NCBI GenBank assembly: GCA_020851785.1
Contig: JADZCC010000081.1
Location: 1 to 64,000, forward strand
Length of the DNA stretch: 64,000 bases
From: Anaerolineales bacterium
GTDB lineage: Bacteria; Chloroflexota; Anaerolineae; Anaerolineales; Villigracilaceae
Reading direction: 5' to 3'
Positions 35,108 to 43,713 of the stretch are shown here, piece by piece. A model generated the notes under the pieces. It had not been told where the DNA came from and ran no database searches. It saw only the letters and a list, made by a program, of their open reading frames with translations. The stretch's first letter is position 1. Each line of letters begins with the position of its first letter. The translations under genes were made by a program, and so were the position numbers.

Positions 35108-37423
35108 TTACTTATCCAGCGCCTTTTTCACAGCTTCATACACATCCACAACGCCGTAACCATAGGCGTTGCTGGGCTGACTGCCGGTGAAACACCCAAC
35201 GGACTGGTCGCCAGTGTAGGGGCGGGCGGTGTCAACAATCAATTGTTCGGTTGCGTCAATATCGCCAATTAACTTGGGTTGGGCCGACCAGATTAAAGCG
35301 ACCACGCCCACCAAATGCGGCCCGGCCATGGAAGTGCCGCTGTTGACGCCATACATTCCGCCTGGCAACGCGGAGTAAATTTCCGCGCCGGGGGCGACGA
35401 TATCCGGCTTGACCCGATTCGAGCCGTCCACCGTTACCGGGCCGCGACTGCTGAAACTGGTCAGGTCGCCAAACTCGTCAATTGCGCCCACTGAAAAAAC
35501 GGAATCGTATAATGAAAGCGGCGATTGAACCGTGGCGCAGAGCGGGCCGTCGTTCCCTGTTGAAACCACCACAAAGATTCCCGCGTCGCGCAGATGATTG
35601 GCGGCGGGCAATAAAGCGTTCGGGTCACAGCCTTCAATCTCCGGGCATCCCCAGGAATTGTTTAGCACGTCTGCGGCTTTAGTTGGGTCGCCATCCGTAA
35701 AGGGATTGCCAGCCTGCGGAAACGGCGCAAACATAAATTGCAGACAATCCAAGTAAAAGGCCGGGTTGGCCAGGTTGCGATCTAAATTCACGCAGGCAAT
35801 CCATTGGGCTTTGGGGGCCACGCCAATGCCATACGAGCCGAGGATCGTTCCGGTGGTGTGCGTGCCATGTCCCTGATGGTCGTTGGGGGAGGCGCTCCCT
35901 TCCCACGGGTCATACCAGTTGTAATCGTCGCCGCTGTTGTAGCCGCGATACTGTTTTTGAATGGCGGGGTGATCGCCATCCACGCCGGTGTCGGAGTTGC
36001 CAATCACAATCCCCGCGCCTTGTACGCCAAACTCATCCCAAACTTCATCCGCGCCAATCATCGAGATGTTCCAACCCACGCCCGTTGGCGCGGAGTCGGG
36101 CGAAAGCGTGGGCGTAGAATCTGCTGTGGGTACAGCGCGCAGGCGCGGGCTGGGGAGGACGCGATCCACCTCTGGGCGGGTGAGCAGGTATAAGCGAATC
36201 AACGTCCCGCCCTGCACTTCCATCGCGTTTTCCAAATAATACGGCGTATAGCTCACGCCAGTTTGATCAAAGAGATTGCGTAACGGCGCTTGCGCTTCGT
36301 TGGCCAGTTGCGTCAATTGTTGGTAAGCCGCCGTCAGGCGTTCGTCGCGGTTTTTGATTTTTGAAATTTGCGTCAAATCCGCTTGTTCTTTGAAGATGAC
36401 AAAGAGTCGGTCGCCATAATTGCCGGGATGACCGAGGATGAAAAACACGGCGAGGACGGCGATCCAAACCACGCCCGCGCCCGCCCAACCCACTGCGCGC
36501 TTCGTCCGCGGACCGGAAGCGGGCCCAGCCACGAAATGCAGAATCACAGCTGTGACATTTACGACCAACCCAATCGCGATGACGATCCATCCGGTTTGGG
36601 TGGCCACGCTGGCAATGTCGCCCAGCACAATGGTGAGTTCGGTTGGGTCGAACATGGCCAGCCCGGCAAAGGCCAGCAAAGCCACGGCGCTCCCTGCGCC
36701 GAGGCGCGAGGGGAGGATGGCCGCGATGGCAAACGCAAACGCCGGAAGGATGACCATGAGGAGCAATTCTGAACCGTCATAGCCGATGGCGGAGCCGAGC
36801 AGGGCCAGCAAAGCGCCCACGCCGAGTCCGTCCAGCAGGATGTGGCCGCTGGAGTTTTCCATGAGCGTGGCGGCCAGCAGGCCAAAGCCTAAACCGGCCA
36901 GCAGGCTAAGGAAGGCGTCGGAGAACGAGCCGAATGAGCCGTACAAGGCAAAGGGGAGGAATCCGATTCCGGCGACGAGCAGGCCAAAGGGAAGCGAGCC
37001 GCGCTTCCAATCTATTTTCTTTTTGCGAACGCGAAGGATGATTCCGGCGCTGATGACGCATAACAAAAATTGCGCGATTGCGCCGAGTTGATCGTTGTTG
37101 GGGCCGAGCAAGCGCAAGCCCAAAGCCGGAAAGGCCAGCAGGGAAGCGCCCAGCCAACCCGCATAGACTGGCTTGAAGCGCTCGTCTTTTGTGAAATACC
37201 AAAGCAGGCCGATTAACAGGCTGACGAGGAAAGCTTGCGCGCCGAGCGCTATCAGGCTCGACCATTTGAGCGAGTCGACACTTAAGGAGGCAATCGCCAT
37301 TTGACTCATATACCAGGCGACGAAGCTATAAGTAAATAAGCAGAGCGGCAAAGGGAGCGCGAAAATGATGAAGAGCGTCAGCGCGGTTGCGCTTTTATTT
37401 TGCGGCTGGGGCGTTTCGAACAT
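35108..37423 (-). CDS. Subtilisin-like serine protease fused to a polytopic membrane domain
   Basis: This 771-residue protein has an N-terminal half with about ten membrane segments (about residues 20-330). The C-terminal half is an S8 peptidase: Asp in NSDTGVDGDHP, His in GHGTHTTGTILG, oxyanion Asn region NNSWG, and Ser in GTSMAGPHLVG. A short linker contains Thr/Pro. The catalytic domain should lie outside the cell, anchored by the membrane part. Most subtilases are secreted with a cleaved propeptide, so this architecture is unusual. AAGGAGA precedes the ATG at 37423. It starts 1 base after the stop of the YczE-like gene, so the two are co-transcribed. Confidence 0.88.
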   Translation of the reverse strand: MFETPQPQNKSATALTLFIIFALPLPLCLFTYSFVAWYMSQMAIASLSVDSLKWSSLIALGAQAFLVSLLIGLLWYFTKDERFKPVYAGWLGASLLAFPALGLRLLGPNNDQLGAIAQFLLCVISAGIILRVRKKKIDWKRGSLPFGLLVAGIGFLPFALYGSFGSFSDAFLSLLAGLGFGLLAATLMENSSGHILLDGLGVGALLALLGSAIGYDGSELLLMVILPAFAFAIAAILPSRLGAGSAVALLAFAGLAMFDPTELTIVLGDIASVATQTGWIVIAIGLVVNVTAVILHFVAGPASGPRTKRAVGWAGAGVVWIAVLAVFFILGHPGNYGDRLFVIFKEQADLTQISKIKNRDERLTAAYQQLTQLANEAQAPLRNLFDQTGVSYTPYYLENAMEVQGGTLIRLYLLTRPEVDRVLPSPRLRAVPTADSTPTLSPDSAPTGVGWNISMIGADEVWDEFGVQGAGIVIGNSDTGVDGDHPAIQKQYRGYNSGDDYNWYDPWEGSASPNDHQGHGTHTTGTILGSYGIGVAPKAQWIACVNLDRNLANPAFYLDCLQFMFAPFPQAGNPFTDGDPTKAADVLNNSWGCPEIEGCDPNALLPAANHLRDAGIFVVVSTGNDGPLCATVQSPLSLYDSVFSVGAIDEFGDLTSFSSRGPVTVDGSNRVKPDIVAPGAEIYSALPGGMYGVNSGTSMAGPHLVGVVALIWSAQPKLIGDIDATEQLIVDTARPYTGDQSVGCFTGSQPSNAYGYGVVDVYEAVKKALDK

Positions 37424-37424
37424 C

Positions 37425-38084
37425 TCAATCTCCTTCGGGTTGGGGGAGCGGGCCTTCAACTTTTTCCGGCGCGGGCTGGTGCGGGCGAACGTTTAATACT
37501 TTGAACGCCCATTGCACGGCGGGGCCGATTAAGAGGGCGAAGATCAGCGTGCCAATTCCGGCGGGGCCGTGTAGCGCCCAGCCAATCAGGAAGACGGTCA
37601 GTTCAATCACCGCCCGCGCCAGGCGCAGGCTTAATTTGGTGGTGCGATGCACGGCCAACATTAAGCTGTCGCGCGGCCCGGCTCCAGCATTTACGCTAAT
37701 GTAAATGGCGCTGGCAAAACCCTGCATGAAGACTCCACCCAGCAACATCAGGCTTTGTAAAATCCACTGGCCTTGAATGGAGGGAATGATTCCGAGAAAT
37801 AAATTCAGCCAGAGGCCAATGCTGAGGATGTTGGCCAGCGTTCCCCAGCCAACCTGTTCCTTTAATAGCAAAACGAAGATTAATACGAAGAATGCGTTTA
37901 AAATGGTGACGAGGCCAATGGATAAATTGAAAATTTGAGCCAGCGCCACTTCAAAAACGGACCAGGTGCTGGTGCCGAGGTTGGAGCGAATGGTGAGGGC
38001 GATGGACAAGCCGAATAAGGCGAAGCCCAGTTGAGCGATAAGCATATCGCGGATAAATGTATTCCAACGAATGGGTTTTAACAT
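37425..38084 (-). CDS. YczE/YitT-like integral membrane protein
   Basis: This 219-residue protein has five or six membrane segments. The start (RDMLIAQLGFALFGLSIALTIRSNLGTSTW) and the glycine-rich NAGAGPRDSLMLAV motif are characteristic of the YczE/DUF6198-type family. Its role is unknown; B. subtilis YczE affects antibiotic synthesis. AAAGGAG precedes the ATG at 38084. It heads an operon with the membrane subtilase and is divergent from an acetyltransferase gene 36 bases away. Confidence 0.78.
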   Translation of the reverse strand: MLKPIRWNTFIRDMLIAQLGFALFGLSIALTIRSNLGTSTWSVFEVALAQIFNLSIGLVTILNAFFVLIFVLLLKEQVGWGTLANILSIGLWLNLFLGIIPSIQGQWILQSLMLLGGVFMQGFASAIYISVNAGAGPRDSLMLAVHRTTKLSLRLARAVIELTVFLIGWALHGPAGIGTLIFALLIGPAVQWAFKVLNVRPHQPAPEKVEGPLPQPEGD

Positions 38085-38120
38085 GGAACTCCTTTGAGAA
38101 AACGATGATACCATGAGGGG

Positions 38121-38579
38121 ATGAACCCTTTCTCCCCGATTCCAATTTTTGAAATGCAACGCGCTAATTTTTTAATCAGCACAGACCCGGCCCGTTTGGA
38201 TCTGGAAGCCATCCATGCCTTTTTAGGGCAAACGGATTGGGCCAAGCGTCGCCCGCGCCAGAAGACCGAAATGGCGCTGGCCAACTCTTTGGTTTTTGGA
38301 CTTTATACGGAGAATCGTCAAATTGGGTTGGCGCGGGTGGTGACGGATTATGCGGTGGTGGCCTATTTGTGCGATGTCTTCATCCAGCCGGAGGCGCGCG
38401 GCGCGGGGCTGGGCAAATGGCTGATTGAAAGCCTGTTATCCCATCCAAACTTAAAAGACGTGCGCCGTTGGATCTTAACCACCGCAGACGCGCATGGGTT
38501 GTATCAAAAATATGATTTTGCGCCGCTGGAGCGCCCTGAAACATGGATGCAGAGATTGCGGCCGTTTGTGGGCGAGTAG
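38121..38579 (+). CDS. GNAT-family N-acetyltransferase
   Basis: This 152-residue protein has a GNAT fold: motif A is VFIQPEARGAGLGKWLIESLL (Q/RxxGxG/A acetyl-CoA binding), followed by the typical HGLYQKYDFAPL end. Similar proteins acetylate small molecules or protein N-termini; the substrate is unknown. The stop codon directly abuts the stop of the convergent oxidoreductase gene. Confidence 0.9.
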   Translation: MNPFSPIPIFEMQRANFLISTDPARLDLEAIHAFLGQTDWAKRRPRQKTEMALANSLVFGLYTENRQIGLARVVTDYAVVAYLCDVFIQPEARGAGLGKWLIESLLSHPNLKDVRRWILTTADAHGLYQKYDFAPLERPETWMQRLRPFVGE

Positions 38580-39221
38580 TTAACCAAACCGTTCTTCGCG
38601 CCAAACGTCGGCGCGGTTGTGATAGCCCGCCTGTTCCCAAAACCCGCGTTGATCCTGCGGCATAAATTCCAGCGAGCGAATCCACTTGGCGCCTTTCCAA
38701 AAATAAGGCGTTTCCAAGTCTTCGCGCCCGGGCATAAAACCCACCACGCCGCGCAGGGGATAGCCGTGTTCCGGCGTGAGCGCTTCGCCGTTGAGGTGTG
38801 TGGCCAGCAAAAAAGTATCCTGCAGGACGACTTCCAAAGGCAGGTTCACCGTGAAGCCATATTCGGCATGTTGCATGACGTGCGTGGCCCCGGGCTTGAG
38901 TTTGAAAAACCCATGCTCAAGCAGAGCCTTAATCGAAACGCCTTCCCAAACCGTGTTGAACTTGCTCCACTTCGTGACGCAATGGATGTCCATCTCAATT
39001 TTGGCGCGCGGCAGTTGATTAAATTCGTTCCAGTCCCAGCGCTTTTCCTGCTCCACTTCGCCCCAGATGCGAAAATCCCAAACGGCCGGGTTGAACGGCG
39101 GCACGGGCCCATAATGCAAAACCGGAAATTTTTGAGTGAGCGACTGCCCGGGCGGGAGGCGCCCCTCGGCGCGCATTTGCTCTTCCTGCTGACGACGATC
39201 CTGACTCTCAAATGAAAACAT
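38580..39221 (-). CDS. Molybdopterin-dependent oxidoreductase, sulfite-oxidase fold (YuiH-like)
   Basis: This 213-residue protein matches the single-domain sulfite-oxidase family of molybdopterin enzymes. The Mo-ligating Cys is in the motif MDIHCVTKWSKF; RGVVGFMPGRED and WKGAKWIRSLEFM are typical. No signal peptide or Tat motif is visible, unlike MsrP, so it may act in the cytoplasm. No partner haem protein is encoded nearby. Substrate unknown. Confidence 0.88.
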   Translation of the reverse strand: MFSFESQDRRQQEEQMRAEGRLPPGQSLTQKFPVLHYGPVPPFNPAVWDFRIWGEVEQEKRWDWNEFNQLPRAKIEMDIHCVTKWSKFNTVWEGVSIKALLEHGFFKLKPGATHVMQHAEYGFTVNLPLEVVLQDTFLLATHLNGEALTPEHGYPLRGVVGFMPGREDLETPYFWKGAKWIRSLEFMPQDQRGFWEQAGYHNRADVWREERFG

Positions 39222-39260
39222 GCTGTACCTCGCTTATTGATGGATGAAAAATACCAGCCG

Positions 39261-39297
39261 CCCGACACTTTTCTTTTGGGACGCGGATATTTTAGTT
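39261..39297 (+). repeat. Interspersed repeat, truncated copy B
   Basis: This carries only the first end of the repeat (CCCGACACTTTTCTTTTGGG and GACGCGGATATTTTAG). It lies upstream of the ion-channel gene in the same orientation as copy C downstream of that gene. Confidence 0.75.
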
Positions 39298-39433
39298 TTC
39301 GATATTCATAGATAGAACGCTTCAACCAAATATTACCCGAAAAACGCCCGCGCTGAAAAAAACGGCCTCTTGGCGGAAAGCATTTGCTCGTATAATTGGG
39401 CAAAGTATTTCACCCGGCGTAAGGAGGGAGTTT

Positions 39434-41326
39434 ATGAAAACTCCAGGCTTCAAGCAAAAATTTCAATATTGGTTCGATAACTTCATGGCCCGTGGCACGC
39501 CCGCCATGCTGATTGGTTTGTTCGTCCTTTCGGCGCTGATCATTTTCATCGCCGCCGCTTTGGTCAAACTGACCCACACCGCGCCCAACGGCGAGAGCTT
39601 CCTAGAGGTGGCCTGGATGAGCCTGCTTCGCACGCTCGATTCCGGCACGATGGGCGGCGATACTGGCAGTCCCTTCTTCCTGCTGATCATGCTCATCGTC
39701 ACTTTTGGCGGCGTCTTCGTCGTCAGCGCTTTAATCGGCATCATCAACAATGGCATTGAAGACAAAATGGAAGAACTGCGTAAAGGCCGCTCGCTGGTCT
39801 TGGAAAGCGATCACACCCTCATCCTCGGCTGGACGCCGCAAATCTTCACCGTCCTCTCCGAATTAATCCTCGCCAACGAGAGTCGCAAAAGCGGCGCCGT
39901 CATCGTCGTCTTGGCCGATCAGGATAAAGTCGAGATGGAAGATGCGATTAATGATCGCGTTACCGATTTCAAAAACACGCGCATCATCTGCCGCTCGGGC
40001 AGTCCCATTGACCTGAACGACCTTGAAATTGCCAGCCCGCACACCGCGCGCTCGATCATCGTCCTCGCCGAAGGCGCCGACCCGGATACGAACGTCATCA
40101 AGGCCGTGTTGGCCATTACCAACAATCCCAATCGTCGCGCCGAGCCGTATCACATCGTCACGCAAATTCATGCTCCGCAAAACATGAACGTGGTCAAAAT
40201 GTTGGGCGCAAAAGATCAGGTTTTGCCAATCCTCACCAATGATTTAATCGCGCGCGTCGTCGCGCAAACTTCGCGCCAGAGCGGGCTGTCCATCGTCTAC
40301 ACCGAGTTGATGAACTTTGGCGGCGATGAAATTTATTTCAAAGCCGAACCCGCGCTCGTCGGCAAAACTTATAGCGAAGCTCTCTCCGCATTTGAAACTT
40401 GCGCGGTGATGGGCCTGCGTAAAGCGGATGGCACGGTGACGATGAACCCGCCGATGGAGACGCGCATCGCATCCGGCGACCAGCTTTTTATGATCGCCGA
40501 AGACGACGATAAAATTGCTCTTTCCAATGCGCGCATCGCGCCAAGCCTCAGCCAGATTCACGAAACCGGAAAAGGCTCCACGCCCAAGCCAGAGCGCGGC
40601 CTCATTCTCGGCTGGAATCGCTCCGGCTCCACCATCGTCCGTGAGTTGGATAACTACGTGGCCAAAGGCTCGCAATTGACGATTGTTTCAGATATTTATG
40701 AGCTTGAAAAACAAATCAAATTGGAAGTTGGCAAACTGACCAACCAAAAACTGACCGTGTTGGAAGGCGACATCCGCAACCGCGACCTGCTCGAAAAGTT
40801 GGAAGCCTCCGAATACGACCATGTGATCGTTTTGGCCTACAGCCATCTGGACGTTCAAGATGCGGATGCGATTACGCTCGTCACGCTTCTCCATCTGCGC
40901 GACATCGCCGAAAAAGATAGTACGCCGTTTTCCATCGTCAGCGAAATGCTCGACCTGCGTAACCGTGAGTTGGCCGAAGCCGCCCAGGTGGATGACTTTA
41001 TCGTCAGCGAACATCTGGTCAGCCTGATGATGACGCAACTCTCCGAAGACCCCGACCTGCTCGGCGTGTTTACCGACATGTTCGACCCGGAAGGCGCGGA
41101 GATTTACCTGAAGCCAATAAGCGATTATGTGGAAATCGAAAGCCCTGTGGATTTTTATACGATCCTTGAAGCGGCCCGGCGGCGCGGCGAAACCGCGATT
41201 GGCTATCGCTTGTTGAATCAAAGCCATGCGGTGGAGAAATCCTATGGAGTACACACCAACCCGAAGAAGTCGGAAAAAGTCGCCTTCTCTGAAGCGGATA
41301 AAGTGATTGTGCTTGCAAACGGGTGA
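39434..41326 (+). CDS. CASTOR/POLLUX-like ion channel with double RCK-type domains
   Basis: This 630-residue protein has two membrane segments (about residues 25-45 and 75-100) around a pore-like segment with SLLRTLDSGTMGGDTGS in place of the K+ channel TVGYGD signature. This resembles the plant CASTOR/POLLUX calcium-permeable channels and their bacterial relatives. Two large cytoplasmic Rossmann/RCK regions follow, with HTLILGW near residue 130 and GLILGWNRSGSTIVREL near 390, ending in a TrkA-C-like part. It should be a ligand-gated cation channel in the cytoplasmic membrane. GGAGG lies just before the ATG. A TATAAT at 39393 may be its promoter. Copies of an interspersed repeat flank it. Confidence 0.85.
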   Translation: MKTPGFKQKFQYWFDNFMARGTPAMLIGLFVLSALIIFIAAALVKLTHTAPNGESFLEVAWMSLLRTLDSGTMGGDTGSPFFLLIMLIVTFGGVFVVSALIGIINNGIEDKMEELRKGRSLVLESDHTLILGWTPQIFTVLSELILANESRKSGAVIVVLADQDKVEMEDAINDRVTDFKNTRIICRSGSPIDLNDLEIASPHTARSIIVLAEGADPDTNVIKAVLAITNNPNRRAEPYHIVTQIHAPQNMNVVKMLGAKDQVLPILTNDLIARVVAQTSRQSGLSIVYTELMNFGGDEIYFKAEPALVGKTYSEALSAFETCAVMGLRKADGTVTMNPPMETRIASGDQLFMIAEDDDKIALSNARIAPSLSQIHETGKGSTPKPERGLILGWNRSGSTIVRELDNYVAKGSQLTIVSDIYELEKQIKLEVGKLTNQKLTVLEGDIRNRDLLEKLEASEYDHVIVLAYSHLDVQDADAITLVTLLHLRDIAEKDSTPFSIVSEMLDLRNRELAEAAQVDDFIVSEHLVSLMMTQLSEDPDLLGVFTDMFDPEGAEIYLKPISDYVEIESPVDFYTILEAARRRGETAIGYRLLNQSHAVEKSYGVHTNPKKSEKVAFSEADKVIVLANG

Positions 41327-41358
41327 TGCAAAAATAATAGACTTTATCAACAAAGCGC

Positions 41359-41454
41359 CCCGACACTTTTCTTTTGGGACGCGGATTTACGCGGAAAACG
41401 CAAAAGGTGGTTTTTTCCGTGTCCATCAGCGCTCGTCCGCGTCCAATTTTGAAA
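41359..41454 (+). repeat. Interspersed repeat, full copy C
   Basis: This 96-base copy shares both ends with copy A (25168-25267). The middle differs. It fills most of the gap between the ion-channel gene and the convergent pxpA. Confidence 0.8.
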
Positions 41455-41463
41455 TCGCCATTT

Positions 41464-42168
41464 TTATAAGCCGATGATCTTTACGCCGTTGGCTTCCAGC
41501 GCCTGTTTGAGCAGGTGGGCGTTTGCAACGGCGTTTGGATGGTCGCCATGCAAACAGAGCGTATCCAGCCCGCCGCTTTGAATTAAGCGCCAAGCCTGAG
41601 CGGCCACTTCAGCGGGCGATTCTAGGACTGCCCCTGCAACGCTTCTTGAAAGCAAACTTCCATCCGCGTTGTATCTGCGGTCTGGAAAGCCCTCACGCGC
41701 TACGCGTAATTGATGTTCGCTTCCTGCCTCAATCAGTTTTGAACCGGCCAGCCCCACCAAAATTAAATGGTCGTCAAACCGTTTAACCGCCCGCGCCACG
41801 GCGCGGGCGAGTTCCACATCCTTCGCGGACTGGTTGTACAATGCGCCATGCGGTTTGACGTGCGTCAGTTGGATGGATTCTTCTGCGGCGATTCTGGCCA
41901 GCCACGCAAGCTGATTGAAAACGATTCGTTCCGCCTCTTCAACGCCAAGTTCCACTTCTTTTCTGCCAAAATTTTCGCGATCTTCCCAACTGGGATGCGC
42001 CCCCACGTTGACCTGAAATTTTTTGGCACAGCGCAACACCATGCGCGCCGTCGTTTCATCTCCGGCGTGTGCGCCACAGGCCAGGTTGATGGAAGTGACG
42101 CAAGGCAAAAACGCTTCGTCGTTGTCAAAGCCTTCGCCGAGGTCGCAATTCAGGTCTATCTTCAGCAT
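41464..42168 (-). CDS. pxpA: 5-oxoprolinase subunit A (LamB/YcsF)
   Basis: This 234-residue protein is of the LamB/YcsF family, subunit A of the ATP-dependent bacterial 5-oxoprolinase that opens pyroglutamate to glutamate. Family motifs are DLNCDLGEGF at the start, SINLACGAHAGD, VGAHPSWED and VKPHGALYN. It overlaps the end of pxpC by 7 bases. The operon order on the minus strand is rlmD-like, pxpB, pxpC, pxpA, so all three subunits are present. Confidence 0.94.
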   Translation of the reverse strand: MLKIDLNCDLGEGFDNDEAFLPCVTSINLACGAHAGDETTARMVLRCAKKFQVNVGAHPSWEDRENFGRKEVELGVEEAERIVFNQLAWLARIAAEESIQLTHVKPHGALYNQSAKDVELARAVARAVKRFDDHLILVGLAGSKLIEAGSEHQLRVAREGFPDRRYNADGSLLSRSVAGAVLESPAEVAAQAWRLIQSGGLDTLCLHGDHPNAVANAHLLKQALEANGVKIIGL

Positions 42169-43073
42169 GGCTTTGCCGCCGTCTGCGCGAGGGCTTTATA
42201 TTTTGCCTGCGCCTCTTCCAAACTTACTTCCTTAAAACGAATTCGGCTGATACCGGCTTCGCATTGCGCCAATATGGGCAAATCCGCCGTGATGACGTTG
42301 GCAATTTTCGGGTAGCCGCCCGTCGTCGGCGCATCGGCCAGCATCACAATCGGCTGGCCCTGCGGGGTGATCTGAATACTGCCCGTTGTCATCCCTTCTG
42401 AAATCAATTCAGTTTGATCCAACGCTTGGACCGCCGGCCCGGCCAAACGATAGCCCATCCGGTCAAAAGACTGGCTCACGGTATATTCCGTTTCAAAAAA
42501 AGTATGATTAAACCGCGCCCTTTGCGGGCCGGGAATTACCCCCAGCGTTGGCGTTTGGCTATAAGGCATGGCCGCTTGCGGAGCGAAATTCCGCGCAACC
42601 AGTTTCGACAACTCGGCGGAAGGCGTCCCGCTTTCTAAAATATCCCCGGCTTGAATCAGCCTGCCCATTCCGCCGCGCAAATATGCGGACGCAGAACCTA
42701 AAACCTGCGGAGTCTTAAACCCGCCAGCGATTCCCAAATAGGCCCAATTGCCGCCGCCAATTTTTTTTATCCGCACCGTCCAGCCTGCCCGCACATAAAA
42801 CGAAGTCCAGAGCGGAAACGTCCAGACGTAGTTTTGAACTTCAAACCCGGCGCCGGTGACCGCCAGCGCGCAATCGCGTTTGGCTTGTAAAACTATTTCG
42901 CCCAGTCCAATTTCGAGGACGACGGCGTTTTGCGAATTATGCAACAGGCGATTGACGATTTGATAGGCGAACCAATCCAACGCCCCCGAAACTGGCAGGC
43001 CATACTGTTGATATCCGCTCCGCCCCAGGTCTTGAAACGTAGCCACGCCGGAAACTTCCAGCGCTTCAAGCAT
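42162..43073 (-). CDS. pxpC: 5-oxoprolinase subunit C (biotin-dependent carboxyltransferase-like)
   Basis: This protein of about 303 residues belongs to the KipA/PxpC family. The N-terminus VATFQDLGRSGYQQYGLPVSGALD is diagnostic. VIPGPQ and the later GSIQITPQGQPIVMLADAPTTGGY are typical. With PxpB it forms the part that acts on the phosphorylated intermediate. The start at 43073 overlaps the pxpB stop by 8 bases; an in-frame ATG at 43082 is an alternative. Confidence 0.93.
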   Translation of the reverse strand: MLEALEVSGVATFQDLGRSGYQQYGLPVSGALDWFAYQIVNRLLHNSQNAVVLEIGLGEIVLQAKRDCALAVTGAGFEVQNYVWTFPLWTSFYVRAGWTVRIKKIGGGNWAYLGIAGGFKTPQVLGSASAYLRGGMGRLIQAGDILESGTPSAELSKLVARNFAPQAAMPYSQTPTLGVIPGPQRARFNHTFFETEYTVSQSFDRMGYRLAGPAVQALDQTELISEGMTTGSIQITPQGQPIVMLADAPTTGGYPKIANVITADLPILAQCEAGISRIRFKEVSLEEAQAKYKALAQTAAKPC

Positions 43074-43713
43074 CGGCCGCATCCAGCGGGATGAATTTCA
43101 CAACGTCGTTGGGCGCAAACAAAAACGGCGCTGTGTTATTTGGGTCAAACAACTTCAACGCCGTCCAGCCAATCACATGCCAGCCGCCCGGCGAAGCCAG
43201 CGGATAAATTCCAGTTTGCAAACCGGCAATCGCAACCGAACCCGCCTGGGTTTGGTTGCGCGGCGTTGGCAGGCGCGGCATCTTAAGGCGTTCGTCCAAA
43301 ATCCCCAAATAGGGAAAGCCCGGCGTGAAGCCCATCATATACACGCGGTATTCTTTTTCAGCGTGGATGCGAATCACGTCGGCTATGGAAATGTTTTTCG
43401 CCGCGGCCACCAGCCCAATGTCGGAGTTGGATGCGTTGCCGTAGCGCGTCGGGACCTCCAGCCTGCGTCCCGTTTCCGGATGCATTTCCCCCAACTGATT
43501 CATTTTTTCCTCCACGATGACTTTGATTTGATCGAACGAATAATTCAACGCGTCATAATGAATCAAGAGCGTGCAATAGCCCGGAACGGTTTCGATAATT
43601 CCGGCGACGGCGCGTAACAGAAAATTGAGCGCATGCACGCGTTGATTAATCAGCGGGTCAATCTGCTGGCCGAGCTCAACCAGCATGGCGGCATCGCCCA
43701 GCGGCTTAAACAT
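43066..43713 (-). CDS. pxpB: 5-oxoprolinase subunit B (KipI-like)
   Basis: This 215-residue protein belongs to the KipI/PxpB family. Motifs include YRVYMMGFTPGFPYLG, the region RLPTPRNQTQAGSVAIAG and GIYPLASPGGWHVIGWT. The ATG at 43713 shares one base with the stop codon of the preceding methyltransferase gene, so the two are translationally coupled. Confidence 0.93.
   Translation of the reverse strand: MFKPLGDAAMLVELGQQIDPLINQRVHALNFLLRAVAGIIETVPGYCTLLIHYDALNYSFDQIKVIVEEKMNQLGEMHPETGRRLEVPTRYGNASNSDIGLVAAAKNISIADVIRIHAEKEYRVYMMGFTPGFPYLGILDERLKMPRLPTPRNQTQAGSVAIAGLQTGIYPLASPGGWHVIGWTALKLFDPNNTAPFLFAPNDVVKFIPLDAADA

Noticed and set aside
35988..36782. Plus-strand frames opposite the subtilase
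   Set aside because: They overlap a well-supported protease domain and lack family features.
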